Shown here one piece after another: positions 1 through 11,283 of a stretch of DNA of 64,000 nucleotides. The stretch's first letter is position 1, and the number at the start of each line of letters is the position of its first letter. The DNA lies in the NCBI GenBank assembly GCA_039583875.1, contig CM077155.1, forward strand, positions 12,131,046 to 12,195,045. Direction: 5' to 3'. The translations under genes and the position numbers were made by a program. The notes beneath the pieces were generated by a model, which saw only the letters and a program-made list of their open reading frames with translations, made no database searches and was not told the origin of the DNA. The DNA is from Platanthera guangdongensis (lineage: Eukaryota > Streptophyta > Magnoliopsida > Asparagales > Orchidaceae).

Positions 1-330
1 CAGAATCGGCGAGTATCAATCGGCGAGAGTCGACGACAATCGGCGAGAATCACTGAGCAGGTTCGGCGAGAATCAGTCGACGAGTATCACCATGGATCGG
101 CGAGAGTCAGAGTACAATACTCAACGATTCTCGCCGATCGTCGAGCTCCACTTGACGATACACGTCGAATCTCGTCGACCGTCGAGCCGCGGTCGACAAT
201 ACTTGTCGAAGTCATCGATCGTCGAGAATCAACATATTGATTCTCGACGATTCTCGTCGATCGGCGAGAATCAAAGAGACAATTCTCGCCGATCGGCGGG
301 AATCAGAAAGACAATTCTCGACGAATGCTA
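1..330. repeat. Array of TCGGCGAGAATC-type inverted motifs in U3 of element I
   Basis: The motif TCGGCGAGAATC and its complement GATTCTCGCCGA recur with variants, often back to back as a palindrome with core CTCGCCGATCGGCGAG (for example around 121-150, 240-275 and 285-305). Spacing is irregular. It lies upstream of the TATA box at 598. No coding sense. Confidence 0.75.
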
Positions 331-597
331 TCGACCCTCGGACGACAATCTTACCAGCCCTCCAAGGCAACATTTGCCCAACCTGACGATCCTTTAAGGC
401 AACACTTTGCCCACAATCCCATTCAAGGCGGTGATTGGTAACCTTTACCAACACAGTCAATCAACCAATTTCTCCACATCTCTTATGTGCGACCCTGCAG
501 GCTCATATCACATTGGTAGTGAGATTACATGTTTGATCACTTCCAGATCACAATGGTAACTCCAACAGTCCCTGCTAAGTTAAGTCCGGGAGTAGGG

Positions 598-605
598 TTT
601 ATAAA
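598..605 (+). promoter_or_regulatory. TATA box of the element I LTR
   Basis: TTTATAAA sits inside the palindrome GGGTTTATAAACCC and is followed by a pyrimidine-rich CTCATTCTTCTTC, as expected for a plant LTR promoter and start region. It marks the U3/R side of the LTR. Confidence 0.6.
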
Positions 606-2487
606 CCCTCATTCTTCTTCAAACACTCTCTTTCTAAGTTCTAGCGAGAAGGGAGAGCAAGGAAGAAGGTGAAGGAGAGATCCGACTGTTGGAGAAGCTT
701 CGGTGCTCCAAATCGCGAGCCGAGTCCGGATTCGTGGAGGCAAGATCGTTGCAAAGGTCTTCATCCGGCAAAGTTTCCATGGCTAAGAAGAGGGGTCGGA
801 AGGTAACGACACTTCTCCTCTTGGTTTTAGGATGCGTGTTTAGCATCTCTCATTTTCTTGGTTTTTGGGCACCAATCCCTCAAATGAGTGGGGTTTGGGT
901 CACCATGGTTCAAGTGAAACATCCGGGTTGATTGAGTCCGTCCCCGGCTTGCTCTTGCATTAGAGATCCGCTCTGTTAGTGGATTAGGCATTGTGGATGT
1001 AGCCGTGGTCGCGACCGTTAGTCCGACTCGGTGATGTTGCATACGAACTTTGAGGATTTAGTAGAAATTTGTTGCGGCAAGAGGCCGTTCGTGATGTTTG
1101 TGAGGTTTCCCCTTTTTCCCGAGTGAGTACGTGTAGCCGGAACCGGACATGGTTAGCTCCCCATTGGTGGTAGATGGTTTCCTTGGTGGACAAGGTTAGC
1201 TCTGCATAGGTGGTAGATGGTTTCCTTGGTGCGCGGGGACGTTACAGTACACATGAGGGATTAGTGTGGGAATGATTTTGGATTGTAATGTGCCAAGGCG
1301 TGGCTTTGTCTCCGTGGTTGGCTGGCTATCCCATGACGTGCAAGTCATGTGTGGAGAGTGTCCCGGCGAGACTAGTCCCCTTCTATGAGACTGACGAGAA
1401 CGCCAAACATGGGGCAAGCCCGGGCAATGAGGCCATGAGCGGGTGGGGTTTGACAAGGGTTCTTAGAATCGGTCGGTGTGTTAAACGGAATCCTGACATG
1501 AGAAGTCAGAGCTTGTAGGCTAGCCCGGGTTTGAGACCATGAGAGGGTGGGGCCTTGGCAAGAGTTCAGTGTGGCGGCTTGCATGCCGTTAGGGGAAATG
1601 CAGTACCCTGTTGTTTGAGGCTTAAAGCCACTGGGGAAATGGGAAGTACTCGGATGATTGATGATGTGCTAGATGCATACGCTTTAGGGTGCCTTGTGTG
1701 AAGCCCGGGTTTTGCATTCATGTTGCATAGTAGGCCCTTTTTATTATATGTTCAACAATAGAGAACGTGTATGCTGTTTGAGACATCCAAGCCTGTTTCT
1801 TTTGTGCTTTAATCGTTTATGTATATGGTATACGAAGTGCTGACTTGCAGGTTGGAGGGGTACCCCGGGGTCAGTTAGGGGCGGCCGGGAGGATATGTGC
1901 TTGTTACACAGTTTGAGGTCAGCCTTTGCTGACCCACGTTACAAACAATTTTTACAGGGCAAGGATCGCAAGCAGGAGCTAGCTCGCCGACCAGAAAGCC
2001 CTAAGCCTCATGAAGTGTTACCATCTTTGCTTTAGCTTTACTTTTGAGACATTGTATGTTTGATGTACTTGTTTTCCGGCTTGCATGCCGAGGTAGTCTA
2101 GGGGTGCTTATGCACATTTATGACTGGTGCTATTATTTGAGCTTTGGACTCACTTTTGTTGTAAGGCCATAAGGCCGTGTTCGATACTCTTATATGTGTG
2201 GATAACTTCTAGTTTTGTTTGCAGTTTCCGCTGTAGTGTGTCTATGAGTTTTGAGGTTGGGTAGTTATATCACTTTATAATACCGAAGCTGTGGCGTCTG
2301 TATGTTGTGGGGCCCTGGCCGGACCCATATTATACGGTCATTACAGGGGAGGTGTTACACTGCAAGTCACCAAAGAGGACCATCATCGACATAGTTTGGT
2401 CTCAAGAAATATGAAAAGAATGAGGCGTCCAAGCAACTTGTGCATTAAAGTAAAATAAAAGGTTCCAATGGTTTTACTCATCAACTT

Positions 2488-2955
2488 CACCTGGATGGGC
2501 TCCGTTCCTCCTGAAGCACAAACGAATAAAGGTTCTTCGCCACCTCCATCGGGATGGACCTCGGTTCTCCAGAGGCACGAACGAACAAAGCTTCCTTGCC
2601 ACCTGCACCTAAACGGACCCGGTCCTCCTCAGATGCGAACAAAAAAAGGTTCCTCACCACCTCCATCAGGAAGAACCCCGATCCTCCTGAGGCATAAATG
2701 AACAAAGGTTTTTCGTGACCTCCATCTGGATGTACGTCGGTCCTTTTGAGATACAAACACACAAAGGTTTTTCTCCACCTCCACCTAGATGGACCCCGAT
2801 CCTCCTGATATGTGTACAAACAAAGGTTCCTCGCAACATCCATCGGGATAGACCCCGGTCCTCCCGAGGCTCGAATAAATAATGATTTTTCGTCACCTCC
2901 TTCGGACAGACCTCAGTCCTGCTGAGACGCAAACAAACAAAGCTTCTTCACCACT
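2488..2955. repeat. Minisatellite, unit about 59 bp, in repeat A1
   Basis: Seven to eight degenerate units are visible, each carrying a version of CCACCTCCATC..GGATGGACC followed by TCCTCCTGAGGC and ACGAACAAAG. The same minisatellite is present in copy 2 at about 7840-8156 and 16923-17070, where element H has landed in it. The minus strand is open through several units and gives a repeating peptide, which I regard as a by-product of the unit length. Confidence 0.85.
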
Positions 2956-4419
2956 ACCAATGTAATCGACGATGATTCCTTATACTATTTGAACACGCAA
3001 AAGTCCTTCAGATTCTGATACCATCCAATCCGCCAAGGCAATGTGGGCAAATGTCCCCCCTTATCAAGTTTAAGAAACAAGTCCCCACACTAACGCTTAG
3101 CGACAATTGCCACAGATAGGGCACGACATGCAAGGAGAGTAAAACATCAGATACTTCTGGAGCACCCTAATTCACATAACCCAAAACATGAGGACATCTT
3201 CGTAAAATACTATAAGGGCCACCAAATGCGCAAAAGCACGTTGCGGCGCTAAGCCATGTCCACGATGATATGGGAAAAACACTAATAGAAGTGACAATGT
3301 GTGTGCATGGTATAGATGCAATCAAGTACTCCCCGTTGTCAACACCATCTTTCATGGCATTGCCTGTTCAAGGGGTCGAATGCCCCCACATCTTTCACAA
3401 TACTTGAAGCCCATCACCAACTGAATGACATAGCTTAATAACACACTCATCCTATTGTGATGGAGCTACCCTCGTAACAATCATCTCAGGGCCCGCTCAA
3501 TCCATCCAGCACTGCTCCGCACCAAGACCCTTGCACTCCTTGAGTTCTTCATTAACAAAAGCCTGCATCATTCTAACATTCTGAGGCACAAGTGCCACTA
3601 ACGACCAACGCCTAAAAAAGTCTCTGTATTAACTTTTGATAAGAACGATACCAAGTCTTTCTATGCTTCCACGCAAGAATGGACACCAAGTCCTTCCCCA
3701 ATTCCAGGACAAGGGGTGAAATAACAACCCTCCATGTCATGTCAAAAAATCTACTAGCAGCACTAACGCCCCGTGACAACAGCTCAAGCTAACACACAAC
3801 ATCATACTTACGTGTTCATACAAGGGGGAACGTCAAAAACAACACATTTCAGCACCAACGCAGCGCACAAAGCACAAAAAAGCAGGATGTTCCTGCAACG
3901 TGCCGCAGGCACCACATAACAAGCAATGGAGGTGCATAAGCAATCAATTGCAAGACTCACCGTCTACGAATCCACTACAGAACCTTTAACTCGCAAAGCA
4001 GACATGAGCGGTGCAAAGTGATCAACACACGCATTCAGCTCTAATGTAAATGACTTCTCACCCCACAAAAAAATGTCTTACGACAAACACTTGGTAATAT
4101 AATCCAAAGTACATGACCCCAAGACAAAAGAAGTAGGGACAAAAAATTTCGGACTTGTTGCTTTGTGAATCACGACCCGCAAAATTTTGGGGGCATTTGA
4201 TGGGTTTCCCTCTACATTTTCTTAGTCCAACCAGGAAAATTTCAACCTAGAACTCAAATGCGAGCCAACCCAACCAAATGAGCTGTGCGGACAAAGCTAC
4301 AGTCACCTAGAGACCCAAAAGCGCCCCGGAAGGAGGGCAATGCCAAGTGCGCACGGACGGGCAAGTCACAAGCATGTCCTCGCGTAAATGGCGTGCACAC
4401 ATGGGTAACGTGCCTGTGC

Positions 4420-4445
4420 GGGGGGGGGGGGGGGGGGGGGGGGGG
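4420..4445. repeat. Run of 26 guanines
   Basis: Twenty-six consecutive G follow CCTGTGC. In copy 2 the matching place (43551-43556) reads GTGTGCGGGAGC with three G only, so the run expanded in A1. It could fold into a G-quadruplex or be a sequencing or consensus artefact. Confidence 0.95.
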
Positions 4446-4575
4446 CTAACCTGCGCACACGTGCGACCAACCCGTGCGGCACGCAGCTACCCCGCTCTCT
4501 TAGGTTTTCCGACGAGAACATGAGACTTTTGTTTTTTCGCTCGGAATTCGTTCTGCTCCCTTTCTAGCATGCACA

Positions 4576-4800
4576 ATGTCCGACACTCACTTGAACGCTT
4601 TTGTGAGCCCGGGAGAAGGCACTGAATTTCGCTTCCGCGGGTGCTCGCATGAAGGCACTACAAGAATTCAAGGACTTGTTCATCTCTACGAGAGCACTCT
4701 CATCAAGGCTACGACTCTGCTAGAGCGCTCTCATCAACGCTCCGAGGAGTTAGATTACTTTCTGCTGTTTTTTTATTCAAAGCTTGTAACGAAGAGGTGA
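4576..4800 (+). CDS. Small hypothetical protein of repeat A (74 aa)
   Basis: A 74-residue frame starts MSDTHLNAFVSPGEG and ends YSKLVTKR. I do not recognise a family. The same frame is open in copy 2 (43684-43908), also 74 residues, with about 70% of residues conserved and no frame-breaking indel, although both flanks carry many indels. This is the only evidence that it may be a real or formerly real coding region of repeat A. There is no membrane segment, zinc motif or signal peptide that I can see. It may equally be a chance survivor of a longer decayed gene. Confidence 0.35.
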   Translation: MSDTHLNAFVSPGEGTEFRFRGCSHEGTTRIQGLVHLYESTLIKATTLLERSHQRSEELDYFLLFFYSKLVTKR

Positions 4801-6345
4801 CATGTCACCGTCTGAGGAAACTACCAAAACTTGTGAACTCAAAGCGAATATTTTATGTTTTGGCCCGTCACAGATCCGACCACATGATTTTTCACAATTT
4901 TCGGGTTTTTCACAGTAAAAAAAGCCACTTATCATTATTGTTTGATTTTCTTTGACTGTTTGCACACCCGATCCAACTCTGAGCTATTGCGGTCTGATTA
5001 TCCGAACCGGAGAAAAACCGGGTGACTTGGAACAATGGTAATCTAGAAAAATTGGCACCTCTTATCAATTGAATTCCTTTAATTTGCTTTAATCAACAAA
5101 TTAACTAGAAAAATACAAAATTATTTCAAAACTCAAAAATATGCTTTTCTTCATTTTTTTTCTGAATTTTTTTGTATATGTTGATTATTTCATATAAAAA
5201 TAAAAATGATAAAAATAATTTTGAAGCTATATCGAGAATGTCTAGCATGCATAGTTTAATATGTAAGGATTGACTATAATGTGTGATTTTTCATTTTAAT
5301 CCTTACTAAACAATGCAATTTTTTCTTATGCTATGCAGAGTATCATAAAAATACAATGAAAAACTTATTTAGTGATTCTAAAAGCTTAATTATGTGTCTA
5401 AGTATAAATGATGTTTTATGTTAGACATTGATTGATGTTTTATGTTAGACATTGATACACACGATCACAATTTTTGATTCTTGCATTTATTTTTAATTTT
5501 CTTTATACATAAATGGTAGTGTAATAATGTAACTAATTAATATGCACATTTAAATTATCTACACAATACACATCATTATCATGCACCTATTCCTAGAGAA
5601 AGTATGATTAAAATTAAAATTGAATAAAAACCCCACTACTACTCTACTAGTCTGTGCACCTCCCATGTTGTGCTCCCCAACATCCTTGATGATGTTCAGT
5701 ATCACACATTAATGGATGCAGCTGATAATTAATTGCTTCCAACTCCTCCTTGGCACCTGCCGCCTGCCGCCTGCTTCTTCGTTCGCCTCCAACCTAGATT
5801 TTTTCTCCCGTTCTGACGACTGAGCGACAATTTCTCCTCAACTTGTTTGGTCTATTTTGTTGTCTCATTCCATATCATTGACCCATTACTTTTACCACAT
5901 AAAAATTGAAATTATTAAATAAAAATAATACAATGAATGAGACCAACGTATGACTCAACAATTAAAACAGGCTAAACAAATGTAATGGAATTCAAAAATA
6001 AAAATGAGTCCAAGTCTGTCCAAACGTATGAATTAACAATTAAATTAATCTAATCAAATGTAATGGAATAAATGGTCTAACTGATTTCCTAGCAGTAAAA
6101 ATGATCAAAGTATTAGAGCATCAAAACGGCCAAAAATGATAAATGAGTTAAATTTTTTGAGGAGTCCTTTAATAATTATATTATCATCTAATTTAGCACT
6201 TTCATTTTTTGGGTATAATATAAGCACAGAGTTACATTGATAATAAACTTAAACTTTGATTAACAAATTGGCAATTTAAAACCATTTTTTATTTTTAATA
6301 TATAAGAAATTTGAATATTGATGGGTTTCCCAAAAATTATTAAAG

Positions 6346-7720
6346 TGGCTGAATTGCGCCAACATGAACATGATCGACTCAAAAACATGCATGATTCCAA
6401 TCAGACCGATTTTGCATAATTTCAAGTGTGATCACTCAAATGACTCCTGGATTTATATTCAAGAAGAGATCAGCCTGACCCAGCCCAGCGTAGACTAGAC
6501 TGTCTCTGGTCGGTCTCCCCCTTCCTCATGTTAGGGCCATGCCCTAGCTTCAGGCCCAATAGGTGGGGATATGTCCACTACTGTGTCCCCTTATTTTGGC
6601 TGTCAATTGACAGTCGTATGACATGGAAAAAATTGTGTGACACCTTTTCTGGCCCACCCTTCCTCCCTCCTCCAAGGACCTCAAACCGCCATTAATAGAG
6701 GTTGAAGTTTTAAAACTTTGTGAGCTCATTTCTTTTCAATGGCTTAACAAAATTTTGTTCAAAAAGCATCACAGTTTTTTCTCAAAAAATGTTGCAAGAT
6801 AGGTCATTCAATCAAAAATTTAGTTGAAGTTTTGATGGGGTGGCCATTTTCACCCAAAAGCATTTTTGCGTGTGATTGTCAGAGATCCGGGCCTACGACG
6901 AGAAATCTTCACCACCACCAAACTTGTGGAGATGAGATAGAGAATTTTTGTCAAGATCCGAGCACTTTCATGTGGCCGCCGCTGGATGCCCCACTCTAGT
7001 GAGCCTGATCGGACTACCGGTATCTACCCTTGAGTAAAGTAGTCTGACCATCAAGGATAGTATTCCCGTGGAAAAGAATTGTGCATTTCTGTTAGCTCGT
7101 CAAATAAATAAATGGATGAATTTTTGGCGCATCCCTCATAAAATATATAAAGTGGGGGCATATCCATTCATTTGAGGGGGCGATAATTGACAGAAGAGTA
7201 TGAATCCCGCTCTCTCGCATGACAACACTAAAAAACCTCTGATGCAAGCCCACTACCACCCTTAGATGATGCTCTCCTGAGTGTGCATGCAAGCACAACT
7301 CTCTGGTGTGCCGCAACACTCCAATCTTGCCTGTGATCATGTTCACTGCAGTGAACATATTCGCTCTAGTGAACATATTTGATTTAGTGAATATGCTTCA
7401 CTCTATTTAACACACTCAATAATTATCTGGACATGCTCGTTTATCTAAACGTGCTAAGCTCATTTGGGTGCACTTCACTTAACTAAACATGCTTTGAACA
7501 ATAGAATGATGTTTTCTCAACTCAACATGTTTAATCGCAACAAAAAATTTTATCTATACCCTGATATTTGACTGGCCACACCCCGTTATTAAAATGTACA
7601 TCAATCAATGAGTGGAGTTCCTCCCTCTCACTTCCACTATAACATCTCTGGGCCTGCATATGCTGCCCCACTGGCTCAACCCAAACAAATGCCAATAGAG
7701 TTGGGACAGAGCATACGCAG
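6346..7720 (+). other. A1 tail without a match elsewhere in the window
   Basis: Copy 2 stops at 45401 where element F begins, so this part is seen once. It holds no convincing gene. A palindrome TTCACTGCAGTGAA (about 7346-7359) and several AGTGAACATAT-like repeats lie at 7338-7400. The junction with copy 2 is near 7717-7724; I could not define terminal repeats there. Confidence 0.5.
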
Positions 7721-8156
7721 CCGGAAGTCACCAAAGAGGACCATCATCGACATTGTTTGGTCTCAAGAAATCTTAAGGGAATGCGGCGTCCATGCAACTT
7801 GCGCACAAAAGTAAACTAAAAGGTGACAATGGTTTTCCTTATAACCTTCACCTAGATGGGCCCTTGTCCTCCTGAAGCACGAACGATTAAAAGTTCTTTG
7901 CAACATCTAACTGGATGGACCTTGGTTCTACAAAGGCACGAACGAACAAAAGTTCTTTGCCACCTGCACATAAACCGATCCAGTCCTCCTGAGACGCGAA
8001 CAAAAAAAGGTTCCTCCCCACCTCCATCGAGAAGAACCCCAATCCTCCTGAGGCACAAATGAATAGGGTTCTTCATCACCTCCATCTAGATAGACCATGG
8101 TCCTCTTGAGATACAAGCATACAAAGGTTCTTCTCCACCACCTAGATGAAACCCAG
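7721..8156 (+). repeat. Repeat A copy 2, fragment 1
   Basis: Begins GGAAGTCACCAAAGAGGACC, matching A1 from about 2363, and runs through the 59-bp minisatellite until element H starts at 8157. The last five bases are CCCAG, matching CCCAA just beyond H at 16923, which gives the target duplication with one change. Confidence 0.85.
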
Positions 8157-10114
8157 TGTAACACCCCCATCCGTTGTATGGTATATAACAGAAGGTCCAG
8201 CTGGAACCCGACGCCATATACCACAGATAGTCGGAAGGGTTACGTATGAATTACCAAACTATCCAATTAAGACTACTCGTCCTACATAGAGCATTCTAGC
8301 AGAAGATTTTAAACAGTTGAAAGAATTCAAACTGAAATCCATAAATCATGAATGTCCACAACCACTACAATAGGAATGAAATAGCAACACACTGAAAGGT
8401 ACACGGCCTTATGGCCTTAAAAATATTCACTTAATAAATAGTGTCTTACATACATCGGCTCGCAGGCCGGCCACACATGACAAAATAAAAACAACTACAC
8501 TAAGGCCTTCGAGGGCCAGCACAGCAACATGGGCTCCAGCCCGCTATTTAGCACTCGGCTCCGCAGCACCTGCAAGTAACATTCCACCGCACGGTGGCAA
8601 ACAAAATAACGATCAGCCAAAGCCGACCAAATTATAACGACCCCGCCCCTTACTCGGGACGGCGGTGCTCCTTCCCTGCATATCATTATCCCAGCTAAAC
8701 AATAAAGTGCAATTATACTTCGCCACAGGTGTAGGCTCACACGTCAAACACCCCGTGCACTCAGGGCACATAATTGGTGAACCCGGTCCACCACCACCCC
8801 CAGGACGGCAATAAAGTGAGCATTTTAGCCTTCTGATCACTGTCTAAGGCTCCCGACTATGCCAATGGCCAGTCCCCTTTTCGGGTTTCTCGCACCGAAC
8901 CACATAGCCCAGGTCCGATTCCACTTGCCCGTTGCTCAAACCGCCTAGTCACTTTAAGACATACGTGCGGGCCAAGCTTCTCTCGGATCCTAAATATTCC
9001 AAACAATCACATAACCCAGTTATGTTCAACGCCTGTTCCCTGACTGCCAAGTTAGCAGAACAACGATTCCGCTCAGTTTTTCGGGTGCGCCTTGGAGTTA
9101 ATCCTCAAGGATCTCTGCTGCAATCTACCGCGTAGAAATACGAAAACCAAAAGCACGGAGTCTTCTCCGGCAACCATACAAATGCAACATCACCGATCCA
9201 GACAAACACGTCCGGGTAGGCTTCACACACAATGCCTATGCCCGTACTTCGATTTCGGACTCTATATGCAACACAAGGGGGACTATTAACGTCTACCCCA
9301 AGGAACACCACGCACTCAGCGCACACTCGTGGGAGCTGGTTTCCCTATGCAAAAGGAAGAGCTTCACATGCTCAAGTTGAGAATCGTTACCCTTGTAGTC
9401 CGCTTTTGCGCCATGGAAAAACTACACGGATAGAAATCTTCGCAACGGAATTTCCTCTACGGATCCGCTCTCGATTCTCAAAACGGTGCTCCGACGCTCC
9501 GCCGACGGCCGGAAACCACCTCCTTCTTCCTCCCCTCTCTAACTCCTTGGAAAGAGAATGCCTTGGAGAAAATAAAGAATTAACCCCCCATTCCCGGCCT
9601 TAACAGAGCAGGAACACATCTAGGCCGTCGGATCTTAATTAAAGAAAACGAACGGCTCAGATCTGTAAAAAAATCCTCAAACCTGGGTCGAACACGGCCT
9701 CGCACACGGCCGTGTCCCAAGCCATGTGCCTCGATCCAGGCATGATCGTCAAACACAAAAAACCACACGGGCTAAAACACGTTCGTGTCTCAACCTGACA
9801 CACCCTTGTCGGGTCCTCGACACGCCCGTGACCGGGGGCGTGTCACATATAACCGCCACGCCAACTGACACGACCCTGCTGAACATGTGTGGGGACACGG
9901 GTATGAACTCGCCCATGTCACCCCTGACACGCCCGTGTCAAAACTGTGCACGACCCGTGTTTCCTGCCGTGTCCTTTTCTAGACACAGTCGGCCAACACA
10001 CCGAGCAGGACACGACCATGGACACACCCATGTCCCTGGCCGTGTATCTCTATACAGGAACCAAAATTCCTTTTTAGACTCGACCAGCTTAAATATAATT
10101 TTTGGAGCGTTACA
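8157..10114 (-). repeat. Element H 3' LTR
   Basis: Matches 14986-16922 along its length with moderate divergence and small indels. Ends are TG and CA. The short frames inside occur in both copies and show no protein signature. Confidence 0.9.
9690..10040. repeat. Palindromic GACACGCCCGTGTC-type array in H 3' LTR
   Basis: Variants of GACACGCCCGTGTC and CACACGGCCGTGTC recur about every 20-45 bases. In element orientation they fall in U3, at the 5' side of the LTR. The same array is in the other LTR at 16525-16860. I see no canonical TATA box directly after it. Confidence 0.75.
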
Positions 10115-10128
10115 AATGTCCCCCACTT
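10115..10128 (-). other. Element H polypurine tract
   Basis: On the minus strand AAGTGGGGGACATT lies directly before the 3' LTR, where plus-strand DNA synthesis is primed in LTR elements. Confidence 0.75.
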
Positions 10129-10167
10129 AAGGAATTTCGTCACGAAATTAAATAAAGGTACACAAAA

Positions 10168-10863
10168 TTAAATGTTACCTGAGTGGAATAACTCAAGATA
10201 TTCCTCCAACATAGTTTGCTCTTGCTCCCATGAAAGCTCCTCACGTCTATAATTATCCCAACAGACTTTAACCATTCGAACATCCTTGTTGCGGAGTCGT
10301 TTGACTTCAAAGTCTTCAATACGTATAAGCTTGACCCTTGTCGTCAACTCGTAATCAACCAACACTTGATCGTTCGCGATGATCTGCGAAGGCTCTTACA
10401 CTGCCTTACGCAATACTGACACGTGGAACACATCGTGTAGCCCACTCAACTCCACAGATAGCTTCAACCTATACGCTGCCTCGCAAATACACTCCAGGAT
10501 CTCAAATGGTCCAAGGTATCTCAGACTCAGCTTCTTCAAGCGTCGAATCCGTGAGACACCCTTGAACGACTTGATTTTTAAATACACCCAGTCGCCAACA
10601 TTGAACTCCACATTCCTATGTTTGGCGTTATAGTACTTTGACTGTCTGTCCTGAGCGATCTTCAACCGTTCCTGAATTGTCTGTATCACTAAAGTAGCAT
10701 CTTCCACCGCCTGCCGTTTGTAAAGCTTCGACTCGTTCGTCTCTAACCAAGACAACGACCTGCAACACTTTCTCCCGTACAAGGCCTCGAAAGGCGCCAT
10801 TCCAATACTCGCCTGATAACTGTTGTTATACACAAACTCCACCATATACAGGTGATCTTCCCA
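10168..10863 (-). pseudogene. Element H integrase C-terminus and chromodomain
   Basis: The frame at 10845-10396 carries the integrase C-terminal part (NNSYQASIGMAPFEALYGRK, then a GDWVYLKI motif and FHVSVLRKAV). A nonsense codon at 10393-10395 separates it from 10365-10168, which reads VKRLRNKDVRMVKVCW and ELSWEQEQTMLEEYLELF, the shape of a chromodomain of Tekay-like chromoviruses. Chromodomains on integrases are known to bind histone marks and direct insertion into heterochromatin. Another stop near 10863 cuts it from the catalytic core. Confidence 0.8.
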
Positions 10864-11283
10864 CTACTTTCCAAAATCTAGGACGCACATGCGAAGCATG
10901 TCCTCCATCGTCCGGTTGACCCTCTCGGGTTGGCCATCCGTCTGTGGATGAAAGGCTGTGCTGAACTTAAGCTTAGTACCCAATAGACTATGCACCAAAC
11001 TCCACTGATTCGACGTGAAGCGTCCATCTCGGTCACTAACAATACTGCGGGGCACACCATGCAATCGTACAATATTCTCCACATAGAGTTTGGCTAACTT
11101 TTCAATCGAGTCTTCCTTCCTGTTCGGGATGAAATGTGACACTTTTGTCAGCCTATCTACGACCACCCAGATGACGTCGTTACCCCTCCGCGACTTTTGC
11201 AAACCATGCACAAAATCCATAGATATATTGTCAAATTTCCATTTCGGGATAGGTAGGGACTTCAAGAAACCTTCGGGCTTCTG
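10864..11283 (-). pseudogene. Element H integrase catalytic core
   Basis: Reads LPIPKWKFDNISMDFVHGL, with the first catalytic Asp in MDF, then VVVDRLTKVSHFIP, the second Asp in SDRDGRFTS, and the HPQTDGQPERVNRT block with the catalytic Glu in PERVNRTMED. The DDE set is therefore visible. A TGA at about 11278-11280 where related proteins read through splits it from the upstream frame; CGA to TGA is a likely cause. It ends with a stop after MCVLDFGK. Confidence 0.85.

Larger units (their letters stand above)
1..2359 (+). mobile_element. 3' part of a long Ty3/gypsy-type LTR (element I), cut by window start
   Basis: The stretch ends in ...GGTGTTACA at 2359, after which unrelated repeat A begins, so this is a 3' LTR or a solo LTR. 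Its last 250 bases share the phrase TAAGGCCATAAGGCCGTGT and the ending GGGTGTTACA/GGTGTTACA with the LTRs of chromovirus H read on the minus strand, which suggests a distant relative of the same Gypsy lineage. A palindromic array (1-330) and a TATA box (598-605) give the U3-to-R polarity on the plus strand. No long open frame is present; the short frames here look fortuitous. The 5' end and any internal region lie outside the window. Confidence 0.7.
2360..7720 (+). repeat. Unclassified repeat A, copy 1 (A1)
   Basis: This stretch matches, in the same order and direction, the scattered pieces at 7721-8156, 16923-17547, 36205-37186 and 43533-45401, and an inverted piece at 62861-63872. It contains a minisatellite (2488-2955), a mostly non-coding middle, a small open frame (4576-4800) and an AT-rich part (about 5040-6340). 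It lacks the H, E, B and F insertions found in copy 2, so it acts as an empty-site reference. I found no TG...CA ends, reverse transcriptase or transposase, so its class is unknown; a large non-autonomous retroelement or a DNA transposon are both possible. Confidence 0.7.

Noticed and set aside
2487..2932. Minus-strand frame with repeating peptide in the A1 minisatellite
   Set aside because: The unit of about 59 bases leaves frames open by chance, frame shifts occur between units and copy 2 does not keep the frame.
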